The notes under the pieces are model-generated. The model did no database searches and had not been told where the DNA came from. It saw only the letters and a list, made by a program, of their open reading frames with translations. The position numbers were made by a program, and so were the translations under genes. From Nonomuraea sp. NEAU-A123 (GTDB taxonomy: Bacteria; Actinomycetota; Actinomycetes; Streptosporangiales; Streptosporangiaceae): 64,000 nucleotides of DNA. Position 1 is the stretch's first letter. The number at the start of each line of letters is the position of its first letter. Below are positions 8,613 to 16,862 of this stretch, piece after piece. The stretch spans positions 744,001 to 808,000 of the forward strand of contig NZ_JAHFZZ010000001.1 in the NCBI RefSeq assembly GCF_018603905.1. Direction: 5' to 3'.

Positions 8613-9623
8613 ATGCTTGAGGACGGCCGGGCGCTGGAGGTCGTGGGAGTCAGCGCGTTCGACGAGCGGGTCTACCGCGGGGTGCTGGCCTGCCCCGGCA
8701 TCACGGTGCAGGAGCTCGTCATGAGGAGCGGGGAGAGCGCGGCCCGCATCCAGACGTCGCTGAGCAGGCTCCGTGCCAAGGGCCTCGTCAGCCGCCTGTG
8801 GGGGCGCTCGCCCCGGTGGACGGTGACGAACCCGGGCACCTCGATCCGCTCGCTGGTGCGCGGCCTGCAGAGCGAGCTGGACCGGCTCACCGACACGGCC
8901 GACGAACTGGAGGCGGCGTTCCGCACCGTCGGCCAGGATCCGGAGGAGGGCGGGCAGTTCGAGGTACTGGCGGGCCCTGAGGAGCAGGCCCGGTGGTACG
9001 TCCGGCTGCAGCAGGAGGCCAAGGAGGAGGTGCTGACCTTCGATCGGCCCCCGTACGTGCTGGACTATCACAACCCGCTGCAGACCGGCCTGCTGCGCAG
9101 CGGCGTCCGCTACCGGACCATCTACGTGCCGGAGGCCTTCGATCACGCGGGGGCGCTCGACGAGGTGGGCAGCCTGATCAAGGCGGGCGAGGAGGCGCGG
9201 GTCCTGCCCCGGCTGCCGTTCAAGATGGCGATCGTCGACCGGTGGCGCGCGGTCATGCCGCTGCACATGGACCCGCCGCTGACGCGCGGTGTGCTGATCA
9301 GCGGGTCCACCATGGTGGTGGCCCTGGTGGAGCTGTTCGAACGCCTGTGGCGGGAGGCGCTGCCGGTGCGCCCCGAGCTGTGGCGGGAGCCGACCTCGGC
9401 CCCGGAGCCTGCCGACGAGGAGCTGGACCTGGCGGAGCTCGGCCCTGAGGATCGGCGGCTCCTCACGCTGCTCGCGGCCGGGCTCAAGGACGACGCCATC
9501 GCCCGCCAGCTCGGCACCAGCCCGCGTAGCCTCCGCCGCCGCCTGCGTCTCCTCCTGGACCAGCTGAACGCCGAGACCCGCTTCCAGGCGGGCGCCCAGG
9601 CCAGCCGCCGCGGCCTCGTGTGA
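8613..9623 (+). CDS. Transcriptional regulator with N-terminal TrmB-like and C-terminal LuxR-type HTH
   Basis: About 336 residues. The N-terminal winged helix (VYRGVLACPGITVQELVMRSG ... IQTSLSRLRAKGLVSR) resembles TrmB; a middle domain follows that resembles the phospholipase-D-like fold of these regulators (RYRTIYVPEAF); a C-terminal HTH (GPEDRRLLTLLAAGLKDDAIARQLGTSPRSLRRRLRLLL) is of LuxR type. I chose the ATG at 8613; a TTG at 8577 is in frame, but neither has a strong ribosome site. It is divergent from the large secreted protease with fewer than 100 bases between them, so control of that protease is the simplest proposal. Confidence 0.78.
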   Translation: MLEDGRALEVVGVSAFDERVYRGVLACPGITVQELVMRSGESAARIQTSLSRLRAKGLVSRLWGRSPRWTVTNPGTSIRSLVRGLQSELDRLTDTADELEAAFRTVGQDPEEGGQFEVLAGPEEQARWYVRLQQEAKEEVLTFDRPPYVLDYHNPLQTGLLRSGVRYRTIYVPEAFDHAGALDEVGSLIKAGEEARVLPRLPFKMAIVDRWRAVMPLHMDPPLTRGVLISGSTMVVALVELFERLWREALPVRPELWREPTSAPEPADEELDLAELGPEDRRLLTLLAAGLKDDAIARQLGTSPRSLRRRLRLLLDQLNAETRFQAGAQASRRGLV

Positions 9624-9736
9624 GCCGAAAACAGGAAACTCTCAGTAGTCGAGCCGATACGATGCGGCGTGAACGGGGGAGACTCCGAAGGCCGAGTAGG
9701 ACGCGCTGCCGCCTGAAGCGGTGGCCACTCTCCCGT

Positions 9737-9766
9737 GCGGCCCCGCGATCTGGGGAGCGGGGCCGC
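9737..9766. terminator. Bidirectional hairpin terminator between convergent genes
   Basis: Perfect 10-bp stem, GCGGCCCCGC (9737-9746) and GCGGGGCCGC (9757-9766), with a 10-base loop. It begins 7 bases beyond the stop of the GH28 gene and lies about 110 bases after the regulator on the other strand. Confidence 0.75.
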
Positions 9767-9773
9767 CGCGGCC

Positions 9774-11183
9774 TTATTGCTCCACGCCGTTCACGAACAC
9801 CTTCCGCAGGGTCAGGTCGTCGGTGAACGTGATCGTGTTCGGGCCGGTGACGTTCGTGAACACGCAGTGCTCCAAGCGCACCCCGGCCAGGTGGTCGGTC
9901 TCCAGGCCGACGAGGTTGAGTACGGCGTCGGCGCCGTCGAGCCTGGTCCGCTCCATACGGATGTCGCGGACGGACACCGGCTCCGTGCCCTGCTCGTTGC
10001 TCGCGTAGGCCATGTTGACGAACATCACCTCGCGGTCCACGTTCTGGCCGGTGAAGCCGCGTACGTAGACGCCTTCGACGAAGGCGCCACGTTTCTTGCT
10101 GGCCTTGATGTAGATGGGATATTTCACCGGGTAGTTGCCGGGGAAGTCCGGCGAGTTGATCACGCACCGCTCGGCGAAGACGTCACGGACGCCGCCTGAC
10201 ATCTCGCTGCCGACGGTGATGCCGCCCCAGCGGCCGGAGAAGGAGCAGTCCTGGACGACGATGTTCTCGCTGGGCACGCCCACCCTGCGGCCGTCGGCGT
10301 CACGTCCCGACTTGACCGCCACGCAGTCGTCGTTGGTGTTGAACCGGCAGTCGTGGATGTGCACGTACGACGACGACTCGGGGTCGCAGCCGTCGGTGTT
10401 GTACAGCGTGCTGACGACGGTGATGCCGCGCACGGTGACGTTCGTGGACAGGACCGGGTTCACGGTCCACATGGCAGGCTCGAGGATCGTGAGGTCGCTG
10501 ACCAGGATGTTCTGACATTTCACGAACTGGACCATGGAGGGGCGCAGGTAGTGGCCCGCCCCGAACACACGCTGCTCGACCGGTACGCCGTCGTCGCCCA
10601 TCTTGCGCAGCGCGCGCTGGTCGGCGCCCTGGGGGCCGCCGTTGGCGTACCAGCTCTCCCACGGGCCCTGCCTGGCCTGGCCGTCGAGCGTGCCTCTGCC
10701 CGTGACCGCGATGTTCCGCTGGCCGTGGGCGTAGATGAAGGGGCTGTAGTTGTAGCACTCCGTACCCTCCCACCGGGTGAAGACGGCCGGCAGGTACGCG
10801 TTCGGATCGGTGCTGAAGGCGATCACGCCGCCCTCGGACACGTGCAGCTCGACGTTGCTGAGCAGGTGGACGGCGCCGGTGAGGAAGCGGCCCGGCGGGA
10901 CCACGACCCGGCCGCCGCCCTCGCGATGGCACTCGGCGATCGCCGCCTTGAACGCGGCTGTGCAGTCGGTCGTGCCGTCACCTACGGCGCCGAAGGCGGT
11001 GACCTCCCACCGCCGGCGAGGGAAGCGAGGAGGTCGGATCTTACGCAGGATGTCCGGCACCTTGCGCCATGGATCAGCTGATCGGTCTTCGGCCTGCGCC
11101 GACGCGGTTCCCGCGGTTCCGGGGGCCAGCGTGGCGGCGGCGAGAACTCCGCCGGCCTTCAGTAGAGATCGTCGAGAGGGCAT
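9774..11183 (-). CDS. Secreted GH28-family enzyme (polygalacturonase-like), Tat exported
   Basis: Right-handed beta-helix glycosidase, probably hydrolysing galacturonan or rhamnogalacturonan outside the cell. It starts at the ATG giving MPSRRSLLKAGGVL, a twin-arginine signal; an ATG nine codons upstream is possible. An N-terminal pectate-lyase-like segment (EVTAFGAVGDGTTDCTAAF) leads into the GH28 core with NTDGCDP, NDDCVAVKSG and GITVGSEMSGG motifs and the basic IYIKAS segment. These provide the Asp residues typical of the family. About 469 residues, normal for bacterial members. No pectin cluster surrounds it. The GHG motif of classic polygalacturonases appears as GRWGG, so exact specificity is uncertain. 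Confidence 0.87.
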   Translation of the reverse strand: MPSRRSLLKAGGVLAAATLAPGTAGTASAQAEDRSADPWRKVPDILRKIRPPRFPRRRWEVTAFGAVGDGTTDCTAAFKAAIAECHREGGGRVVVPPGRFLTGAVHLLSNVELHVSEGGVIAFSTDPNAYLPAVFTRWEGTECYNYSPFIYAHGQRNIAVTGRGTLDGQARQGPWESWYANGGPQGADQRALRKMGDDGVPVEQRVFGAGHYLRPSMVQFVKCQNILVSDLTILEPAMWTVNPVLSTNVTVRGITVVSTLYNTDGCDPESSSYVHIHDCRFNTNDDCVAVKSGRDADGRRVGVPSENIVVQDCSFSGRWGGITVGSEMSGGVRDVFAERCVINSPDFPGNYPVKYPIYIKASKKRGAFVEGVYVRGFTGQNVDREVMFVNMAYASNEQGTEPVSVRDIRMERTRLDGADAVLNLVGLETDHLAGVRLEHCVFTNVTGPNTITFTDDLTLRKVFVNGVEQ

Positions 11184-11361
11184 GGTCACCACCGGGGGGT
11201 GCGGAGACATCGGATCTCTGGAGCGTAAAGGCGAGTCTGTCGGAATTCAAATCTTGACGAAGTTAATTGTGCGGGGTGGTGGGCGCCGTTGACGCTCCAT
11301 GGCCGCGCGATTCCCTGCGGGGAATCGCCAAGCCGCAGGCCGGGCCAGCACACTGCTGCGC

Positions 11362-11811
11362 ATGAGCAACGAAGTCGATGTGAAAGAAGTCGATGTGAAG
11401 GTGCTGGCCGACCGATATGTCGCCCAGTGGAACGAGCCCGATCCGGCGGCTCGAAGCGCGCTCATCCGCGAGCTGTGGGCGCACGACGGGATCCAGGTCC
11501 TGATCGACCCGCCCCAGGAGATCCGCGAAGCCGCCGAGCGGCTCGCGTTTCCCGCGCCGCCCCTGGAGGTCCGCGGCCTTGACGCCTTGGATGCCCGGGT
11601 GACCCGTGCCTACGAGATGTTCGTCGCGCCGGGCGAGTACGTCTTCCAGGCTCACGGGGACGCCTTCCTCCTGCTGCCCAACGTGGTCGGGGTCCGGTGG
11701 TCGATGGTGTCGGCCCGGGATGCCGAGGCCGTCGGCGGCGGCCTGGACGTCCTGGCCTTGGACGGCGACGGCAGGATCCGTACCGACCACCAGTTCATCG
11801 AGGCGAGTTGA
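11362..11811 (+). CDS. SnoaL/NTF2-like protein
   Basis: 149 residues beginning MSNEVDVK. The pattern ADRYVAQWNEPDPAARSALIRELWAHDG near the N-terminus and a C-terminal VLALDGDGRIRTDHQF strand match the SnoaL/NTF2-like fold, a small cone-shaped pocket used by isomerases, cyclases or ligand-binding proteins. The stop overlaps the start of the cupin gene (TGATG), so the two are translationally coupled. A perfect 15-base tandem duplication near the start encodes EVDVK twice. No substrate can be assigned. Confidence 0.75.
   Translation: MSNEVDVKEVDVKVLADRYVAQWNEPDPAARSALIRELWAHDGIQVLIDPPQEIREAAERLAFPAPPLEVRGLDALDARVTRAYEMFVAPGEYVFQAHGDAFLLLPNVVGVRWSMVSARDAEAVGGGLDVLALDGDGRIRTDHQFIEAS
11371..11400 (+). 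repeat. 15-base tandem duplication inside the SnoaL-like gene
   Basis: GAAGTCGATGTGAA plus one A/G occurs twice in a row (11371-11385, 11386-11400; last base differs), adding five codons (EVDVK) in frame. It looks like a recent slippage or duplication event. Confidence 0.8.
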
Positions 11812-12188
11812 TGGGGGAGAGCGTGCGTTTCACCAGGATCGCCCGCACCGACGACGGCGGGTCGGCGTTCGAGGACGGCGAGATCGTGCTCGCCGGCCAG
11901 CAGGTCGCCGACGGAGTGCCGGCCATGGCGGTGGGTGGTGTGCCGTCAACGGGCGGTGTGCTGTTCCTGCGTAGCGCGGAGTTCGACAGCGCCCCGCACA
12001 CGGCGCCGCGGGAGCAGTGGGTGGTGATGCTGCGCGGGATGATCGAGGTAGCGGTCACCGACGGCACCCGCCGCCGTTTCGGCCCCGGCGACCTGGTGCT
12101 CGCCGCCGACACGACGGGCACGGGCCACGTCACGGTCGGCGTTGGCGACCCGCCGTTCGAGGCGCTGTTCATCCCGGTCAAGCCTTGA
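11811..12188 (+). CDS. Cupin-fold protein
   Basis: 125 residues from the ATG overlapping the previous stop. A single small beta-barrel is indicated by PREQWVVMLRGMIEVAVTDG and RRFGPGDLVLAADTTGTGHVT, the usual cupin spacing. The classic His/His/Glu metal set is only partly present (final His in TGTGHVT), so metal binding is uncertain. Coupled to the SnoaL-like gene; the 3' ends of this and the opposing SnoaL gene overlap by 11 bases. Function unknown. Confidence 0.75.
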   Translation: MGESVRFTRIARTDDGGSAFEDGEIVLAGQQVADGVPAMAVGGVPSTGGVLFLRSAEFDSAPHTAPREQWVVMLRGMIEVAVTDGTRRRFGPGDLVLAADTTGTGHVTVGVGDPPFEALFIPVKP

Positions 12189-12567
12189 TCGCGGTGCCCT
12201 GGGCGGAGGTGAGGCGCCAGGAGCCGGGGGAGTCGGCGACGTACACGTGGGTGTAGCGGCTCCCGGCACTGAACGTGGTGCCGTCGGGGTTCGTGAAGTT
12301 CATCCCGGTACGTCCGACGACGATGCCTACCTTCCCGATGACCCGGACAATCGCCTCGTCCGGGAACGAGTCGATCCGCGGAAACTTGAGGGACCCGGAC
12401 GCCACCAAGTCGAGAACGATCCCCTTGTCGGCGACCGCCCCGTCCTCGACCCCCACCAGGATGAAGTCGTCCGCCAGCAGCTCCCTCAGGCGGTCGAGGT
12501 CGTTGGCCACCAAGGCGTCGAAGAAGCTCTGGTCGTGCTTGAGGAGCGTGGCGCGGTCCGTGCTCAT
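12178..12567 (-). CDS. SnoaL-like / DUF4440 nuclear transport factor 2 family protein
   Basis: 129 residues starting MSTDRATLLKHDQSFFDALVAND. The N-terminal helix DFILVG and the ending SRYTHVYVADSPGSWRLTSAQGTAI are characteristic of the DUF4440/ketosteroid isomerase-like group, usually stand-alone stress or detoxification proteins. The upstream in-frame ATG (12630) adds a basic 21-residue tail without family support, so the shorter start is preferred. Convergent with the cupin gene. No catalytic role can be claimed. Confidence 0.78.
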   Translation of the reverse strand: MSTDRATLLKHDQSFFDALVANDLDRLRELLADDFILVGVEDGAVADKGIVLDLVASGSLKFPRIDSFPDEAIVRVIGKVGIVVGRTGMNFTNPDGTTFSAGSRYTHVYVADSPGSWRLTSAQGTAIKA

Positions 12568-12708
12568 GTGCGTCCGTTCGTCCGGTGGTCGGGGACCGAG
12601 AGTAAACGTTGACGCCGGTGACAGGGTCAAACCAGATAATTGGGTATCTCGTGACCAGCGGCGGAGCGGGAGGAGACTGCATCGCCGTGCACACGCCTGC
12701 TACTCTAT

Positions 12709-12734
12709 GTGATGTATTGACTACCTTACGTCAC
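12709..12734. promoter_or_regulatory. Imperfect inverted repeat upstream of the FAD monooxygenase
   Basis: GTGATGTAT (12709-12717) and TTACGTCAC (12726-12734) match as an inverted repeat at 7 of 9 positions, ending 14 bases before the GTG start. Possible operator or promoter element; low certainty. Confidence 0.35.
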
Positions 12735-12748
12735 TAATGGGAGCTCGT

Positions 12749-13912
12749 GTGAAAGTCGCCTGCGTCGGCGGCGGACCCGCCAGCCTGTACTTCTCGATTC
12801 TGATGAAGCTGGTGGACCCGTCCCATGACATCACCGTCTACGAGCGGAACCCGGCCGGATCGACGTACGGCTGGGGCGTGACCTACTGGGACGAGCTGCT
12901 CCAGAGCCTGCACGGTGCCGACCCCGAATCCGCGCGCGCCATCAGGGAGGGCTCGGTTGGCTGGGACAGCTGGGTCGCCCACGTCGGCGACCGCGCGACG
13001 GTGACGGTGGAGAACGGGGACGAGGGTTTCGGCATCGGCCGGCGCGAGCTGCTCGGCATCCTCACCGAGCGGGCCCGCTCCCTCGGCGCGCGCATCGAGT
13101 TCGAGTGCGAGATCGCCGACGAGGACGAGCTGGCTGACGCCGACCTCGTCGTCGCCGGCGACGGTGTCAACAGTGTGCTGCGCGAGCGCCACGCCGACCA
13201 CTTCGGCGCCGAGATCGCGGTCGGGCGGAACGTCTATACCTGGCTCGGCACCACCAAGCTCTTCGACCACTTCACCTTCGCCTTCGTGGAGACCGCGCAC
13301 GGCTGGATCTGGTGTTACGGCTACGGATACGGCAAGCAGCACAGCACCTGTGTCGTCGAGTGCTCCCCCGAGACCTGGAGGGGGCTCGGGCTCCACGAGG
13401 CGAACGAGGCCGACGGCCTGGCCCTCCTGGAGAAGCTCTTCGTCGACATGCTGGATGGGCACCCGCTGATCGGCCGGGCGCACCCTGACGGCAGCGCGCA
13501 CTGGCTGAACTTCCGCACCCTGACCAACCGGAAGTGGTACCACGACAACATCGTCCTGCTAGGGGACGCCGCGCACACCACGCACTACTCCATCGGCACG
13601 GGCACCGCCCTCGCGCTGGGGGACGCCGCCTTCCTGGTCGGCGCGCTGCACGGGGGCACGCCCCTCCAGCCCGCCCTCGCCCGCTACGAGCGGCAACGCA
13701 AGGCCGCGATCCGCTCCACCCAGAGGGCGGCCCGCTACAGCGCCCGGTGGTACGAGAACCTCCCGCGCTACATCGGCCTGCCACCGGCGCAGATGGTCGC
13801 GCTGCTCGGCCAGCGGCATTCCCGGTTGCTCCCGCACCTCCCGCCGCGGCTGTACTACCGGATCGACCAAGCGGCCGTACGGCTCTCGTCGGTGCGCTCG
13901 AAGGGCGCATGA
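12749..13912 (+). CDS. FAD-dependent aromatic monooxygenase
   Basis: Flavoprotein hydroxylase of about 387 residues. The Rossmann FAD motif is at the very N-terminus (VACVGGGPASLYF), and the second FAD motif GDAAHTTHYSIGTGTALALGDA is near residue 275. The sequence most resembles the monooxygenase part of salicylyl-CoA or anthraniloyl-CoA hydroxylases, so a CoA-thioester or aromatic-acid substrate is plausible. I prefer the GTG at 12749, 5 bases after GGGAG; the ATG at 12737 overlaps that ribosome site. Followed by a TetR gene and a tautomerase gene on the same strand, which may form one regulated detoxification group. Confidence 0.82.
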   Translation: MKVACVGGGPASLYFSILMKLVDPSHDITVYERNPAGSTYGWGVTYWDELLQSLHGADPESARAIREGSVGWDSWVAHVGDRATVTVENGDEGFGIGRRELLGILTERARSLGARIEFECEIADEDELADADLVVAGDGVNSVLRERHADHFGAEIAVGRNVYTWLGTTKLFDHFTFAFVETAHGWIWCYGYGYGKQHSTCVVECSPETWRGLGLHEANEADGLALLEKLFVDMLDGHPLIGRAHPDGSAHWLNFRTLTNRKWYHDNIVLLGDAAHTTHYSIGTGTALALGDAAFLVGALHGGTPLQPALARYERQRKAAIRSTQRAARYSARWYENLPRYIGLPPAQMVALLGQRHSRLLPHLPPRLYYRIDQAAVRLSSVRSKGA

Positions 13913-13947
13913 AGCGGATGACCTGATCGCGGCCGGGGTTGCGTTCT

Positions 13948-13965
13948 GTACCTACTAGTATGTAC
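13948..13965. promoter_or_regulatory. Near-perfect palindrome, probable TetR operator
   Basis: GTACCTACTAGTATGTAC is an 18-bp palindrome with a single mismatched pair, 11 bases upstream of the TetR start at 13976; probable autoregulatory site that could also cover the tautomerase gene. Confidence 0.65.
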
Positions 13966-13975
13966 GGTCAGCGGT

Positions 13976-14539
13976 GTGGATACCAGGGAACGGCTGATCG
14001 AGAGCACCCGCGCGCTGCTGTGGGAGTACGGATACGTGGGCACGTCGCCCAAGGCGATCCAGCAGCGAGCCGGGGCGGGCCAGGGCAGCATGTACCACCA
14101 CTTCCGCGGCAAGCCCGACCTGGCGCTGGCCGCGATCACCCGCAGTGCCGAGGAGCTGCGCGATCGCGCGGAGGCGGAGTTCGCCGGCCCCGGAGCTCCG
14201 GTCCAGCGGATCACCGCTTACCTGCGCCGGGAGCGGGAGGCTCTCCGCGGCTGCCCGGTCGGCCGTCTGACCCAGGATCGGGACGTGATGGCCGATCCCA
14301 CGTTGCGCCGTCCGGTCGAGGAGACCTTCGCCTGGCTGCGCACCCGGCTCGCCGGGGTTCTCGCCGAAGCACGGGTGGACGGCGAGCTCGACACCGCGCT
14401 CGACCCGGCGGCCACCGCCACCGCGCTCGTCGCGGTGCTGCAGGGCGGATACGTGCTGGCCCGCGCCGCCGGCGACGCGGAGGTCTACGCGCAGGCCGTT
14501 GACGGCGCTCTTGGCCTGCTCACCGGACACGTCCACTGA
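13976..14539 (+). CDS. TetR-family transcriptional regulator
   Basis: 187 residues, GTG start. HTH at about 8-47 (IESTRALLWEYGYVGTSPKAIQQRAGAGQGSMYHHFRGKPDLALAAI) followed by a C-domain of the LmrA/YxaF-like kind (RGCPVGRLTQDRDVMADP). A palindromic operator sits just upstream. The next gene, 50 bases on, encodes a tautomerase, a recurrent actinobacterial neighbour for this type of TetR. Predicted repressor of its own transcript. Confidence 0.87.
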   Translation: MDTRERLIESTRALLWEYGYVGTSPKAIQQRAGAGQGSMYHHFRGKPDLALAAITRSAEELRDRAEAEFAGPGAPVQRITAYLRREREALRGCPVGRLTQDRDVMADPTLRRPVEETFAWLRTRLAGVLAEARVDGELDTALDPAATATALVAVLQGGYVLARAAGDAEVYAQAVDGALGLLTGHVH

Positions 14540-14589
14540 GCTGACAGGTCTTCTTCTCCTCCTCCTCCTCCGATTGAAAGGATGAAACG

Positions 14590-14982
14590 ATGCCCTTTGT
14601 ACGCATTGACGCGCTCCGTGCAGACGAGAAGCGGTTGGAGGCCCTGGGCCGGGCCGTGCACGATGCCCTGGTCGACGCCATCGGCATCCCGAAGGACGAC
14701 CTGTTCCAGGTGCTCACCAGCCACGACGGCACACAGCGCGTGTTCCGCTACGACGGCCACTACCTCGGCGTACACCGGGACGACGACCTCGTGTTCGTCG
14801 CCATCACCATGCGCTCCGGACGCACCGCGGCTCAGAAGCAGGCTCTCTACCGCAGGATCGCCGAGCTCGCCGAGGAGTACGCGGGCACCGAGCCGCGGAA
14901 CGTGTTCGTCACGATCACCGAGAACGAGCCGCTCGACTGGTCATTCGGCAACGGTGTGGCGCAGTACGCGGAGACCGGCTGA
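14590..14982 (+). CDS. Tautomerase family protein (4-oxalocrotonate tautomerase-like)
   Basis: 130 residues, good ribosome site (GAAAGGA). The protein begins MPFVRIDAL, giving the catalytic N-terminal Pro after Met removal, and has the beta-alpha-beta pattern with VFVAITMRSGRTAAQKQALYRRIAELAEEY and the final FVTITENEPLDWSFGNG typical of the two-domain Tautomerase_2 type. It probably acts on enol/keto or halogenated acids; the substrate is unknown. Transcribed after TetR. The 50-base gap contains a CT-rich run (CTTCTTCTCCTCCTCC) without obvious function. Confidence 0.83.
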   Translation: MPFVRIDALRADEKRLEALGRAVHDALVDAIGIPKDDLFQVLTSHDGTQRVFRYDGHYLGVHRDDDLVFVAITMRSGRTAAQKQALYRRIAELAEEYAGTEPRNVFVTITENEPLDWSFGNGVAQYAETG

Positions 14983-15060
14983 CGATCCAGCCGCACCCGG
15001 CATGAACCTGGCGGCCTCGCTCACCGACTGTGCTTGGTGACGGGCGACAGGAGACCGAGA

Positions 15061-15144
15061 TGACCGACGACGTGACCCAGGAGATCTGGCTGTCCGTGAT
15101 CCGCGGGCTGCCCCGGCTGAAGGACCCCGGCCGGTTCACCCCAC
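15061..15144 (+). pseudogene. Relic of a second ECF sigma factor (region 2 only)
   Basis: After an AGGAG-like site (15049-15053) the frame reads MTDDVTQEIWLSVIRGLPRL then KDPGRF, an unmistakable piece of sigma region 2 (the DVTQEIW helix), with strong G/C at third positions. The match stops abruptly at about base 15144, where WLFRIAxN would follow; the rest of the frame is not sigma-like and the opposite strand holds the 3' end of another gene. No region 4 is nearby. It is a truncated fragment. Confidence 0.75.
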
Positions 15145-15205
15145 GGCTTCGATCGAGGCGCCCACTGAGGCCGGGAACGGAAGCTTCAACCAGATCGAGC
15201 TGCCG

Positions 15206-16087
15206 TCATCGCTGGGCCGACTTGGTGATGAGCTCGTCGGTGACCCACCGTGCGACGTTGGCGGGGTAGGGCGCCGGCAGTCCGAGGACGATGTGCCGGA
15301 AGCCGGCCTCGATCGCTTCGCCGATCGCGTCCCGGGTGATGCCGGGCTGGTCGTAGGAGACCGGCAGGTGGATCGAGCGGACGATCGAGGCGGGGTCCCG
15401 GCCGATCTCCGTGCAGTAGCGATCCAGCAGCGCGCTGCGGCGGACAACGTCGTCGATGTCGCCGCCGGGGATGTTCCAGAGGTCGGCGTGCTCGGCGACC
15501 ACGCGCAGGGTCGCGGCCGAACGCCCGCCGATGATGATCGGCGGATGGGGGCGCTGGACGGGTTTGGGGCTGCAGAACGCTCCGGCGAGCTGGACGTAGG
15601 TGCCGTGGAAGTCGAACGGTTCGGTCTCGGTCCACAGCCGCCGGATCACGGTGCATGATTCGGCGAGACTTCCCACGGCGTGGGCGGTGTCGTGGAAGGG
15701 CAGGCCGTGTGCTTCGTACTCGCGCCGGGCCAGAGGGTGGTCGGGTCGTGAGCCGACACCGATACCGAAGTCGAGCCGTCCGCCGGAGACGATGTCGACG
15801 GTCGCGGCGATCTTGGCCAGCATCGCGGGCGGTCGGAAGCGGTTGCTGGTCACGAGCACGCCGAGACGCAGTCGTCGGGTCTGTGGGGCGAGGGCCGAGA
15901 GCAGCGTCCAGCCTTCGTGGGTCGGTCCGTCCGGGTCCCCGAAGATCGGCATGAGGTGATCGAACAGCCACGCGTGCTCGATCTCCGGGATCGTGTCGGC
16001 CTCGCGCCAGACCCGCAGGATGTCCTGGTAGTCGACCTGTGATGGGGCGGTCATGATCCCGAAGCGAGGCCGGGGTGTTTGCGGCAT
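15206..16087 (-). CDS. LLM-class F420-dependent oxidoreductase
   Basis: Luciferase-like monooxygenase fold (TIM barrel), about 293 residues from the ATG at 16087 (AAGGA upstream), probably using reduced F420 as in most actinobacterial members. Diagnostic pieces are HAWLFDHLMPIFGD, RLRLGVLVTSNRFRPPAMLAKIAATVD, SGGRLDFGIGVGSRPDHP and PIIIGGRSAATLRVVAEHADLWN. Divergent from a TetR gene with two palindromes between the starts. The substrate is unknown; redox detoxification is a common role. Confidence 0.88.
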   Translation of the reverse strand: MPQTPRPRFGIMTAPSQVDYQDILRVWREADTIPEIEHAWLFDHLMPIFGDPDGPTHEGWTLLSALAPQTRRLRLGVLVTSNRFRPPAMLAKIAATVDIVSGGRLDFGIGVGSRPDHPLARREYEAHGLPFHDTAHAVGSLAESCTVIRRLWTETEPFDFHGTYVQLAGAFCSPKPVQRPHPPIIIGGRSAATLRVVAEHADLWNIPGGDIDDVVRRSALLDRYCTEIGRDPASIVRSIHLPVSYDQPGITRDAIGEAIEAGFRHIVLGLPAPYPANVARWVTDELITKSAQR

Positions 16088-16171
16088 GGGATTATTCGTC
16101 CTTTTACGCGGGATGGGCTGATCAAGGCGTGGCTTGGCCGTGTGCCCCTGCTCTGGCATCATGGGCCAAGA

Positions 16172-16208
16172 GGAACCTTGTTCCGATTACGATAAGGAAC
16201 GTTGTTCC
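16172..16208. promoter_or_regulatory. Two GGAAC-N3-GTTCC palindromes in the divergent LLM/TetR promoter
   Basis: GGAACCTTGTTCC (16172-16184) and GGAACGTTGTTCC (16196-16208), 24 bases apart centre to centre (on the same DNA face, spacing close to two helical turns), lie between the oxidoreductase and TetR starts. Probable sites of the TetR at 16243. Confidence 0.75.
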
Positions 16209-16242
16209 GTTTGGCAAGCTCGGTAGTGGAGGGAACGGCGCG

Positions 16243-16833
16243 GTGAACGACGGCGACGGGGGCGCAGTGCCTGCAGCCCCGCGCAAGCGGGCCGACGCCC
16301 GGCGCAACGAGAGGACGCTGCTCGACGCCGCCGCGGCGGTCTTCGTGACCTCAGGCGTCGAAGCGCCGGTGCGTGACATCGCGGCCAGGGCGGGGGTCGG
16401 GCTGGCCACGATCTACCGCCACTTCCCGACGCGAGCGGATCTCATCATCGCCGTCTACCGGCACCAGGTCGAGGCCTGCGCCGAGGCCGGTCCGGCCCTG
16501 CTGGCGAGCGGCGCGACTCCGCACGCCGCACTGGGACGATGGATCAACCTCTTCGTCGACTTCCTGGTCACCAAGCACGGGCTCGCCGCCGTGCTGCAGT
16601 CCGACAGCGCCGGCTTCGACACGCTGCACGCCTACTTCCTCGACCGGCTCGTGCCCGTGTGCGCCCAACTGCTCGACGCCGCGGCCGTCGCCGGCGAGAT
16701 CCGCTCGGACATCGATGCCTACGAGCTCATGCGCGGCGTCGGGAACCTCTGCATCGGCGCGGACAGCGATCCCCGCTACGACGCGCGTCGGCTGGTCGAA
16801 CTCCTCATCGCGGGCCTGCGCCTGCCGCACTAG
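16243..16833 (+). CDS. TetR-family transcriptional regulator
   Basis: About 196 residues from the GTG at 16243 (GGAGGG 9 bases upstream); the longer reading begins within the operator region and is rejected. HTH at about 27-66 (LLDAAAAVFVTSGVEAPVRDIAARAGVGLATIYRHFPTRADLI), then a C-domain of the SbtR-like kind (FDTLHAYFLDRLVPVCAQLLDAA). Likely represses the divergent LLM oxidoreductase and itself through the GGAAC-N3-GTTCC sites; a third copy of that site lies just after the gene. Confidence 0.87.
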   Translation: MNDGDGGAVPAAPRKRADARRNERTLLDAAAAVFVTSGVEAPVRDIAARAGVGLATIYRHFPTRADLIIAVYRHQVEACAEAGPALLASGATPHAALGRWINLFVDFLVTKHGLAAVLQSDSAGFDTLHAYFLDRLVPVCAQLLDAAAVAGEIRSDIDAYELMRGVGNLCIGADSDPRYDARRLVELLIAGLRLPH

Positions 16834-16862
16834 CCGCCGCGCGTATCGGGAACGCGGGCGCC

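Noticed and set aside
14548..14572. CT-rich microsatellite between TetR and tautomerase genes
   Set aside because: Short, non-coding and without partner sequence; probably simple-sequence noise.
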